Origin: an uncultured Ruminococcus sp.
GTDB taxonomy: Bacteria > Bacillota > Clostridia > Oscillospirales > CAG-272
DNA: 10,164 nt
Reading direction: 5' to 3'
NCBI GenBank assembly: GCA_902797125.1
Contig: CADBRS010000062.1
Coordinates: 1-10,164 of the forward strand
Within the stretch, counting starts at the first letter, position 1. Every line of letters starts with the position of its first letter. Positions 1 through 6,285 of the stretch are shown piece after piece. The notes under the pieces were generated by a model, which worked only from the letters and a program-made list of their open reading frames with translations, was not told the origin of the DNA and searched no databases. A program made the translations under genes and the position numbers.

Positions 1-1022
1 ACCGTTCCGCAGAGGATGTCGTGGAATTGGTTTTTGAGTGTCGTGCGCCAGACGGAATCCAGATCGACAGGATGGTTTTTCAGCACGGACAGGACCTCTG
101 CGTCATAGAGTTTCCGCTCTAGATCGCGGTTGTTCAGTTTGATCTGGATATTGGTCGCGAAACTGCCTTTGAAACAGCTGAGAAATTCGCCTTTGTAAAG
201 GGGTTCTTTCGAAAAATCCACGTGTCTCAGCGCTTCGTCGAGAGAGGAAAAAGTAGGATAGGGGATCTGCGGGTCTTTCTGCAGCTCCCGGACGATCTCC
301 GGGGCAGATCCGGCAGGCATTCTCATGTCGCCTCCGACAGGCATGATCTGGACAGCGTCTCCGCAGCGCTCGCGGTTCCGCTCATAAAGTTTTCCGATTC
401 CCGAGATGTCTTCCCAATGCAGTTCCTCCGCATTGACGGCGGGTGCTTTGTCCGGGAAGGACAATCCGGCATAACCGGTCGAGAACCAATGCCCCTGGAT
501 GACCGTTCCGTCCAGACCCTGCCAGCGGAAATATTCCCGGTCCAGATCCCTTGTCATGCAGCGGCTGAACGCATAGGATTTATAGCCGCACTGAGACAGG
601 ATCTGAGGCAGCTGTGCGTGATGCCCCCAGCTGTCCGCCACATAGGCCGTCTCAGGGACGGAACCGACCAGTTCTTCGAGGATGCGCCGCCCGTACGTGG
701 CCGTCTGATAAAGGCTTTCACCGTCCGGCATGCACATATCCGGGACGGCGAAAAAGCCGGGTGAAAACAGCAACCGGCCCTCACGTGCCAGACGGCGCAT
801 GAGATCCTGCTTTTCCGGGTGACCGTTCCAGTATGTTTCGAAAAAGTAGGCCTGTTCGACCGTATAGGTATAATCCGGATCCGATTCCATGATCTCCAGA
901 GCGCGGTCCAGGATGCGGACGGCGTCTCTTGTGAAATCCCGTTCCGGCCTCAGGTAGGCGATGTCGTGATGAAAAGTGGGAACGAGGTGGATCCTGACGG
1001 ACGGATTGGCTTTTTTGGACAT
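1..1022 (-). CDS. GH38-family alpha-mannosidase, N-terminal part (cut by window edge)
   Basis: Glycoside hydrolase family 38 enzymes are zinc-dependent retaining alpha-mannosidases that trim mannose from glycans; this one has no signal peptide and is probably cytoplasmic. The 340 residues visible start at ATG 1022, preceded by AGGAG seven bases upstream, and stay open to the window edge. Family landmarks: HHD at residues 18-20 (H18 and D20 as likely zinc ligands); 'ADSWGHHAQLPQIL' with D130 as the expected nucleophile and zinc ligand; and 'NQFHDILCGT' at 331-340, where H334 matches the second zinc-binding histidine. Full family members are usually 800-1000 residues, so more than half lies outside. 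The aromatic after the first metal motif is Tyr (HHDIAY) rather than the usual Trp, suggesting a divergent subgroup. It follows ruvB by 71 bases, separated by a terminator-like hairpin. The family call is firm; the substrate is unknown. Confidence 0.87.
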   Translation of the reverse strand, partial: MSKKANPSVRIHLVPTFHHDIAYLRPERDFTRDAVRILDRALEIMESDPDYTYTVEQAYFFETYWNGHPEKQDLMRRLAREGRLLFSPGFFAVPDMCMPDGESLYQTATYGRRILEELVGSVPETAYVADSWGHHAQLPQILSQCGYKSYAFSRCMTRDLDREYFRWQGLDGTVIQGHWFSTGYAGLSFPDKAPAVNAEELHWEDISGIGKLYERNRERCGDAVQIMPVGGDMRMPAGSAPEIVRELQKDPQIPYPTFSSLDEALRHVDFSKEPLYKGEFLSCFKGSFATNIQIKLNNRDLERKLYDAEVLSVLKNHPVDLDSVWRTTLKNQFHDILCGT

Positions 1023-1040
1023 ATTCAAACTCCTGTGGTT

Positions 1041-1075
1041 TTTTGAAAATGGGGCAGGCAACAAAGACCCGCCCC
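1041..1075 (-). terminator. Possible Rho-independent terminator after ruvB
   Basis: Read on the minus strand, GGGGCGGG (1068-1075) pairs with CCTGCCCC (1051-1058) around a nine-base loop. This gives eight pairs including one G-T wobble, and is followed by ATTTTC. The stem is strong but the T run is short, so it may terminate only partly. Its position, just past the ruvB stop and before the mannosidase ribosome binding site, fits an operon end or an attenuator. No convincing separate promoter for the mannosidase is visible in the 71-base gap. Confidence 0.5.
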
Positions 1076-1093
1076 GATTGGAAAACAGAGGAT

Positions 1094-2170
1094 TCACTCT
1101 CCGAAAATATTGATCTGGCCCGAGTCCCCGCCTTTGGAAACGGGATAGGGAATGCCCAGATGATCATATCCGAGTTTGGTGACGCAGCGGCCCGTACGGG
1201 TCCTTGAAATGAAGCCGATCTGGAGCAGATAGGGCTCATAGACGTCCTCGAGCGTCACGGCTTCCTCGCCGACCGTTGCGGCCAGCGCGTCCAGCCCGAC
1301 GGGGCCTCCGTTATAGTAGTTGATGATGGTCTCCATCATGCGTCTGTCCGTATTGTCCAGACCGCGCTTGTCGATCTCGAGCCGGGACAGGGCGTAATCC
1401 GCGGCTTCCCGGGTGATGACGCCGTCAAAATGCTGCTGGGCAAAGTCCCGTGCCCGCTTCAAAAGTCTGTTTGCGATACGGGGCGTCCCGCGCGAACGCG
1501 AGGCGATCTCGAACGCGCCTGTCGGGTCGATCTCGATGCCCAGGATCCCGGCGCTTCTCTTTACGATGGTCGAGAGCTGCTCGGGGGTATAGAGGTCGAG
1601 CCTCATGATGATGCCGAAACGGTCTCTCAAGGGCTGCGTGATCTGCCCGGCCCGGGTCGTGGCGCCGATCAGGGTGAAATGGGGAACGTCGATGCGGATG
1701 CTCCGGGCGGAAGGCCCCTGACCGATCAGGATGTCGACCACGAAATCTTCCATGGCCGAATAAAGGATCTCTTCGATCGGTCTGGGCAGGCGGTGGATCT
1801 CATCGATGAAAAGCACGTCGCCGTCGCTCAGATTGGTGAGCAGGGAAGCCAGATCCGCTTTCTTTTCGATCGTCGGACCGGACGTGATCTGGATGTTGAC
1901 GCCCAGCTCGTTCGCGATGATGTGGGCCAGTGTCGTCTTGCCCAGTCCGGGAGGACCGTAGAGCAGGAGATGGTCCAGTGTCTCGTGACGCTCTTTGGCA
2001 GCCTCGATATAGACTTTCAGATTTTCTTTGACTTTGTCCTGTCCGATGTATTCTCTCAGATATTTCGGTCTGAGAGACAGTTCCGCACTTGGGTCGTCGA
2101 TCGGGGTCTCTTTCGGAGACACGATCCGGTTTTCGCCTTCAAAGTCAAAATCGATTTCTTCAATACTCAC
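1094..2170 (-). CDS. ruvB: Holliday junction branch migration DNA helicase RuvB
   Basis: RuvB is the hexameric AAA+ motor that, with RuvA, pulls DNA through Holliday junctions during recombinational repair. The 358-residue length is close to the family norm (about 330-350). Landmarks: Walker A GPPGLGKT at 72-79; Walker B VLFIDEIH at 119-126; the GATTRAG sensor segment at 169-175; the arginine-finger region PLRDRFG at 180-186; and the C-terminal winged helix, with GRCVTKLGYDHLG near the end. The start is GTG at 2170, seven bases after the ruvA stop. Its likely ribosome binding site, GAAAGTAGG, overlaps the ruvA stop codon, pointing to translational coupling. The first 20 or so residues are an acidic leader, a variable part of the family. 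The identification is essentially certain. Confidence 0.98.
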   Translation of the reverse strand: MSIEEIDFDFEGENRIVSPKETPIDDPSAELSLRPKYLREYIGQDKVKENLKVYIEAAKERHETLDHLLLYGPPGLGKTTLAHIIANELGVNIQITSGPTIEKKADLASLLTNLSDGDVLFIDEIHRLPRPIEEILYSAMEDFVVDILIGQGPSARSIRIDVPHFTLIGATTRAGQITQPLRDRFGIIMRLDLYTPEQLSTIVKRSAGILGIEIDPTGAFEIASRSRGTPRIANRLLKRARDFAQQHFDGVITREAADYALSRLEIDKRGLDNTDRRMMETIINYYNGGPVGLDALAATVGEEAVTLEDVYEPYLLQIGFISRTRTGRCVTKLGYDHLGIPYPVSKGGDSGQINIFGE

Positions 2171-2177
2171 TTAATGC

Positions 2178-2789
2178 CTACTTTCTGCTGACCTTTTTCA
2201 GGGAAGCGCGGATGATGTCTTCGATGGACATGGACGAGACGTCGATGTCTTTCAGAATCTGTAAAGCTTCGGATCTGGAATAGCCCAGTACGACGAGGGC
2301 GTCCGTCGCTTCGCTCAGCTTGCTTTGAGCGCCGGATGCCTTGCCTTGAGCGCCGAGGCCCGACGGAAGCACGCTGCGGGATGCGGGCGACCGGGATATT
2401 TTGTCTTTGAGCTCCAGCACGATGCGCGCAGCGGTTTTCGGCCCGATCCCGTTCGATCTGGAGATCGATTTGGTATCTTCCGAAATGACGGCGACCGCAA
2501 ACTCGTCCGGCGTGAAATTGGACAGGATCGAAACGGCGTTTTTGGGTCCGATCCCGCTCACGTTGATGAGCAGTTTGAATGTATTGAGTTCGGCTTCGTC
2601 TCCGAAGCCGAACAGTTCGACATCGTCTTCACGGACGGCCAGATGGGTGTACAGTTTGGCCTCCCGTCCGACGGACAGGGAACTGAGCGTGTTGTCCGAG
2701 ACGGTCAGCTTGTAGCCGACGCCCCCGACGTCCAGTGCAACGAAGCCCTGACCGATCAAGGCGACTGTTCCGTTCAAATAGTAAAACAT
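2178..2789 (-). CDS. ruvA: Holliday junction branch migration complex subunit RuvA
   Basis: RuvA tetramers bind the four-way junction and load RuvB rings on opposite arms. With ATG 2789 as start the protein has 203 residues, the usual size, and begins MFYYLNGTV as in relatives. Order of domains: N-terminal OB fold to about residue 62, containing the acidic pin (E54, D55, D56 in REDDVELFGF) that separates strands at the junction; two helix-hairpin-helix motifs, SGIGPKNA near 78-85 and NGIGPKTA near 113-120; a flexible Ser/Gly/Ala linker near 133-158; and the small domain III (EATDALVVLGYSRSEA) that contacts RuvB. A TTG codon six bases upstream is in frame, but would sit one base from the GGAGG, so ATG is preferred. 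The gene starts two bases after the YfhO-like gene stops and is followed directly by ruvB. Confidence 0.97.
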   Translation of the reverse strand: MFYYLNGTVALIGQGFVALDVGGVGYKLTVSDNTLSSLSVGREAKLYTHLAVREDDVELFGFGDEAELNTFKLLINVSGIGPKNAVSILSNFTPDEFAVAVISEDTKSISRSNGIGPKTAARIVLELKDKISRSPASRSVLPSGLGAQGKASGAQSKLSEATDALVVLGYSRSEALQILKDIDVSSMSIEDIIRASLKKVSRK

Positions 2790-2791
2790 GT

Positions 2792-5700
2792 TCAATCCTC
2801 CGATTGTGGCGGTTGTTCTTCGCCCGGATCATCTGGCGGGGTCTCTTCGGGTTCTGCCGGGATCTCTTCGACGGTCACGTCCGGATGCTCTTTGAGATAC
2901 TCGTCCGGATCGATCTCTTCGTCTGCACTTTCTTCTTCGACTGGGGCTTCGGACGGTTCAGGAGCGGGCCGGTCTTCCGGGACGAACAGGACGCGGACCC
3001 AGGTCCATTTGGAGATCGTGCTCCAGAACACGCAGACCAGGATGAAGAAGATCGAAGCGCCGATCGTGAGGATCAGGCCCAGAACGAAACAATCCGGCAG
3101 ATATTTGAGTTTGACGACGTGGTCTCCCGCATCGGCGCGGAAGGACAGAAGGGCATCCGCCGTCTCATAGGTGCTCACGCGTTTGCCGTCTATGTAGACG
3201 CGCCAGCCCGCATCGTACGCGATGGACGTGAAGACGAACGTGTTGTCTTCTTCTATATGCATCGTGCCCGTGATCTTTCCGTCGGTCGAGGAAGGATCCG
3301 TGACCAGTTCCTGCGACCGGAGCTGTTCCACGATCTGGCCGAGCAGTTCGTAGTCCACATAGTAGAAGATATTGCAGTCGGTCAGCATGTACAAATTGGT
3401 ATCGTCCATATCGACATAGATGGTGTCCAGAACGTCGGTCTGGGACGTGCCCACGTAGAAAATGCGTTTGCCTGCGATGTCTTCAATTTCTTTGGAATAG
3501 TCTCCGTACGTGACCATGAAAGGCTCCGGATGGGCGGATCCGATATACATGACCACGTCCGCACCCGTGGGAACGTAGACCGAGAAACTGATGGTGTTCT
3601 CGAAAGAGCCTGCCGTCTGATAGTACCGGGTGTATTCTCCGGATGCCGATGAACGGATGCCGTTCATCCCCTTGGCGATGATCTCGACGGGCTTGTAGAC
3701 TTCCAATATCTCGTCCGACCCGACCAGCATGGAGTAGATGGCGTTGATCCGGTCGATGGCGTTGGGATAGTCCTCGGCTTTGTAGGAGATCAGTTTGTCC
3801 GATGCGCCGAAAGCGATCGAGAGGGCATAGGGGTTGAGATAGGCCGTATAAGTCTCTTTGCTGTCCGTGAAAGCCTCGGTCATGACGCTGTTGTCGATAC
3901 CCGAGTCGGACGCCACGTACTTGATGCCGAGCAGCGAGTCGTTGGGGACGGTGCCCGTGTAGTAGTAGGACCAGTGCGAGGCCGCGCTGTAGCCGATGCT
4001 GTCCAGGAAATCCAATGTGGACTGGTTGAGCGTGGACGTCGAGCCGGCGATGCCTCTCATGCCGAAGACGAACGCGTCGTTCTTCTTGCGCATGGTCGTT
4101 TTTTCCATCCGGTAGAACGTAGGATCCTCGGTCATGGTCTTGTTCATGATCTCGCGGATCTTTTCGTTGTAGTTGTTGTAATAGGAATAGTGAGTATAGC
4201 CCACGTCCTTATCCATGTCCTGAATGGAGAAGGCTCCGTTGAGGAAGACCTCGATCCCTACGACCAGCAAAAGGAATACGGATGCCAGCTGTTTCCGCTT
4301 GCCCCGGATGCAGAAGGGTACGATGACCAGATACAGTCCGATGGCGATCAGGGAAACGAGGACCGTCTCCTTGCTCCGGAAATTGTTTTTCGAAAAAGTC
4401 TGTGTCTGGAGCCAGATCACGACGCCCGCGAGCGCCATGCCCGAGCCGACCAGGATCTTAAGTCCCTTTTCCTCGAGCGAGCGGTAGGCCTTGTAGGCCA
4501 TGACCAGCATGAGAAAATCGAGCAGGAAGGAATAGCGGTAGTTGAGCCAGTTGGGTTTCTGGAACCCGTGCCAGAAGATATCTGCCGTGTTGATGGAAAA
4601 GCTGAGCAGCAAAAACAGGCAGATCAGGGCATAGCCGGCTTTCTCCCGGATCGAGAACTTGGATGAGGTAAAATAGACGGGAATCAGTAAAAGAGACAGG
4701 ATCCCGCAATAGACGAAAGGCAGTCCGGCCGGATCGACCGTATCGTAGGTAGCCGGGAAAAACTTGGCCAGGAGCTGATAGAAATCGAAGCGGAGACTGA
4801 ACGCCCAGTTCGGGTTCGAGAACGTGGTCTTGCCGAATTTCAGCGAGTAGTAGGCCGTGAAGATGATGACCGCAGACGCCGCTACCGCCACGCAGGACCA
4901 GAACCCGATACGGAACAGCGACCTGAGAAAATGGAACTTTTCAGGTCTGAGCCCCTCTTCGGTCGCGTCTCCTCCGTGCATGAGGTAGTAAGCGAAGAAA
5001 TAGAGGACCACGTAGATGCAGATCATGTAGCCGATATAGAAATTGCTCATGATCGTGAGCGTCAGGAAAAAGACGAACATGCGGAACCGTCCGCGCTTGA
5101 CGAGCTGCTCGATCCCGTAGGTCAGGAGCGGGAGCCACATGAGCGCATCGATCCACATGGTGTTGTGCTGCTGTACGACGGCATAGGACGTGAAGGCGTA
5201 GAGGATCGAGAAAATGATGACGGTCAGTCTGTTCTTGACTTTGTCCGTTTTATGCAGATACCATCCGAACGTGTAGGCCAGAAAACCGGATTTCAGAATG
5301 AAAATGGTCGTCAGGGCCTCCTGCATGCAGCCCTCGGGGAAGAGTGCCACGATGTATGAAAACGGGCTGGCCAGGTAGTAGGCGTAGATCCCCATGAATT
5401 CGCCGCCCATCGAGCGGGAGAACGAATACAGGAAATCGGCATTGCCGTAGACGGCGCGTCTCAATCCCTCGAAGAAATACACATATTGCGCGTTCAGGTC
5501 GAGCACCATGACGGATCCGTTGCCCCAGGGCGGGATCTGCATCACGATATCCAGCCCGTACATGATGAGCATGGCGAGCAATGCGCCGATCAAAAGATAG
5601 CCGCGGTCTTTCCGGTAGTCCCGGAACCAGACCCGGGAACGGTCGCAGGCTTTATATACGAAAGGAGGGAAGTTGGTTTTCGGTTTTTTGTCCGGGCTTT

Positions 5701-5815
5701 TTTCTGTGTCCGGTTTTTCTTCCGAACCCGGCATGCCGCACGGAACTTGCGCGGTTTCCGGTTCAGCCGACGCGTCGGTTGTTATGGAATTGTTTTCATG
5801 ATTGAGTTCATCCAT
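2792..5815 (-). CDS. YfhO-family large polytopic membrane protein
   Basis: This is a 1007-residue member of the YfhO family. In Bacillus and Listeria, YfhO proteins are tied to glycosylation of lipoteichoic acid and are thought to be GT-C type transferases using lipid-linked sugars; the substrate here is unknown. A polar N-terminus (1-72) precedes a first membrane helix near 73-95. Next comes an outer loop with LDLNAQYVYFFEGLRR (D106 a candidate catalytic acid) and GGEFMGIYAYYLASPF (137-152), both matching conserved family stretches. Many more hydrophobic segments run to about 525, then a large, probably external domain, then a last helix near 910-932. The final 62 residues are strikingly acidic and proline-rich. 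The chosen start, ATG 5815, has GGAGG nine bases upstream; a longer reading from 5866 lacks this. It overlaps the DUF951 gene by eight bases and ends two bases before ruvA. Confidence 0.88.
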   Translation of the reverse strand: MDELNHENNSITTDASAEPETAQVPCGMPGSEEKPDTEKSPDKKPKTNFPPFVYKACDRSRVWFRDYRKDRGYLLIGALLAMLIMYGLDIVMQIPPWGNGSVMVLDLNAQYVYFFEGLRRAVYGNADFLYSFSRSMGGEFMGIYAYYLASPFSYIVALFPEGCMQEALTTIFILKSGFLAYTFGWYLHKTDKVKNRLTVIIFSILYAFTSYAVVQQHNTMWIDALMWLPLLTYGIEQLVKRGRFRMFVFFLTLTIMSNFYIGYMICIYVVLYFFAYYLMHGGDATEEGLRPEKFHFLRSLFRIGFWSCVAVAASAVIIFTAYYSLKFGKTTFSNPNWAFSLRFDFYQLLAKFFPATYDTVDPAGLPFVYCGILSLLLIPVYFTSSKFSIREKAGYALICLFLLLSFSINTADIFWHGFQKPNWLNYRYSFLLDFLMLVMAYKAYRSLEEKGLKILVGSGMALAGVVIWLQTQTFSKNNFRSKETVLVSLIAIGLYLVIVPFCIRGKRKQLASVFLLLVVGIEVFLNGAFSIQDMDKDVGYTHYSYYNNYNEKIREIMNKTMTEDPTFYRMEKTTMRKKNDAFVFGMRGIAGSTSTLNQSTLDFLDSIGYSAASHWSYYYTGTVPNDSLLGIKYVASDSGIDNSVMTEAFTDSKETYTAYLNPYALSIAFGASDKLISYKAEDYPNAIDRINAIYSMLVGSDEILEVYKPVEIIAKGMNGIRSSASGEYTRYYQTAGSFENTISFSVYVPTGADVVMYIGSAHPEPFMVTYGDYSKEIEDIAGKRIFYVGTSQTDVLDTIYVDMDDTNLYMLTDCNIFYYVDYELLGQIVEQLRSQELVTDPSSTDGKITGTMHIEEDNTFVFTSIAYDAGWRVYIDGKRVSTYETADALLSFRADAGDHVVKLKYLPDCFVLGLILTIGASIFFILVCVFWSTISKWTWVRVLFVPEDRPAPEPSEAPVEEESADEEIDPDEYLKEHPDVTVEEIPAEPEETPPDDPGEEQPPQSED
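2797..2801 (-). promoter_or_regulatory. Ribosome binding site that sets the ruvA start
   Basis: GGAGG on the minus strand lies inside the last codons of the upstream membrane-protein gene. It is seven bases from ATG 2789 but only one base from the in-frame TTG 2795. The spacing favours ATG and implies that ribosomes finishing the upstream gene can restart on ruvA. Confidence 0.8.
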
Positions 5816-6023
5816 GGCTCGCTTCCTCCGACGGCTTGGGCAAAACGTTTTTGACGGATTTTTCAAATTTGAGACGGTCCAGGGTCACTTCGCGGAGACA
5901 TTGCGTGCATGTGACCCGGATATCGCTCCCGACCCGCAGGATCCGGAACACGGCGCAGCCGCAGGGATGTATTTTTTTCATTTTGACCAGGTCTCCGACG
6001 CTGAAGCGAATCACAGTCTGCAT
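5808..6023 (-). CDS. DUF951 family small protein
   Basis: This 71-residue protein matches the DUF951 family, short proteins common in Bacillota with no established function. Visible hallmarks are VGDLVKMKKIHPCG (residues 9-22), RVGSDIRVTC (30-39) and CTQC (39-42), followed by a basic segment with RLKFEK. Cysteines 21, 39 and 42, with an additional C23, could form a small metal-binding ribbon; this is inference. The start ATG 6023 has CGGAG five bases upstream and is the first gene after a strong promoter, with a leader of roughly 37 bases. Its last eight bases overlap the start of the YfhO-like gene (AGCCATGGATGA), so the two are probably translationally coupled. A nucleic-acid or ribosome-linked role is possible for a small basic Cys-containing protein but is not shown here. 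Confidence 0.87.
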   Translation of the reverse strand: MQTVIRFSVGDLVKMKKIHPCGCAVFRILRVGSDIRVTCTQCLREVTLDRLKFEKSVKNVLPKPSEEASHG

Positions 6024-6066
6024 AGAAACTCCGTTTGCCGAAAAATAAAGATAATTAGACTCTTTA

Positions 6067-6095
6067 ATTATAAGTCATCGCGAGCGCAAAGTCAA
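6067..6095 (-). promoter_or_regulatory. Sigma-A promoter of the DUF951-YfhO-ruvAB operon
   Basis: On the minus strand, TTGACT (6090-6095) and TATAAT (6067-6072) are separated by exactly 17 bases. This places transcription start near 6060 and leaves about 37 bases of leader before ATG 6023. It matches the vegetative consensus at 11 of 12 positions. Confidence 0.85.
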
Positions 6096-6146
6096 GGTCT
6101 TGTGGCAAAACCGCGGGACGCGGAAACAGACTTTCCGGATGAATAA

Positions 6147-6188
6147 AAAATGGATTTTTTCGAAAAAATGTGAATAATTATCCATTTT
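6147..6188. repeat. Inverted repeat with nested palindrome upstream of the liv promoter
   Basis: AAAATGGAT (6147-6155) and ATCCATTTT (6180-6188) are perfect nine-base inverted repeats. The spacer holds a perfect 14-base palindrome, TTTTTTCGAAAAAA (6155-6168). The element ends four bases before the -35 hexamer of the plus-strand promoter. It could be an operator for a dimeric regulator or an AT-rich UP element that aids polymerase; the sequence cannot decide which. It is also 52 bases from the -35 of the divergent minus-strand promoter. Confidence 0.5.
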
Positions 6189-6191
6189 GGG

Positions 6192-6220
6192 TTGACAGAT
6201 ACTTTGAATAGTGGTAAAAT
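6192..6220 (+). promoter_or_regulatory. Sigma-A promoter of the liv operon
   Basis: TTGACA (6192-6197) and TAAAAT (6215-6220) are separated by 17 bases, giving a start of transcription near 6227 and a leader of about 59 bases. The region upstream is AT-rich, as in strong promoters. One mismatch to the vegetative consensus in total. Confidence 0.88.
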
Positions 6221-6234
6221 ACGCGGTAAATAAT

Positions 6235-6257
6235 CCGAACCCGTCGAACCGGGTCGG
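6235..6257 (+). other. Hairpin in the 5' leader of the livK-like mRNA
   Basis: CCG-A-ACCCG (6235-6243) pairs with CGGGT-CGG (6250-6257) around a six-base loop, with A6238 bulged: eight pairs, mostly G-C. It lies about eight bases after the predicted transcription start, and is followed by AAAAA rather than a T run, so it is not a terminator. A stabilising 5' hairpin on a highly expressed message is one explanation. Confidence 0.45.
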
Positions 6258-6273
6258 AAAAATTCATTAAAAT

Positions 6274-6279
6274 GAGGTG
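6274..6279 (+). promoter_or_regulatory. Ribosome binding site of the livK-like gene
   Basis: GAGGTG ends six bases before ATG 6286 and fixes that codon as the start. A GTG at 6277 is in frame and would add three residues, but it lies inside this site and can be dismissed. Confidence 0.8.
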
Positions 6280-6285
6280 TTTTAC

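Noticed and set aside
222..764. Plus-strand frame of 180 codons at the left end
   Set aside because: It opposes the GH38 gene, whose catalytic motifs are intact in the minus frame, so this is a shadow.
1430..3652. Long plus-strand open frames (1430-2191, 2325-3170, 2735-3652) antisense to ruvB, ruvA and the YfhO-like gene
   Set aside because: They are opposite to clearly identified genes, have low-complexity Arg/Asp-rich or Ser/Gly-rich products with no family features, and no ribosome binding sites. They arise from codon bias on the coding strand.
3974..5854. Plus-strand open frames 3974-4666, 4931-5359 and 5486-5854 inside the YfhO-like gene
   Set aside because: Antisense to a continuous, family-matching 1007-codon gene; the products have no recognisable domains.
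5816..5866. Seventeen-residue N-terminal extension of the YfhO-like protein
   Set aside because: The upstream ATG at 5866 lies within the DUF951 gene. The GGAGG nine bases before ATG 5815 supports the shorter form.
6024..6285. Riboswitch, T-box or small RNA in the divergent intergenic region
   Set aside because: The leaders are about 37 and 59 bases, too short for a T-box or usual riboswitch, and no conserved motif was seen.
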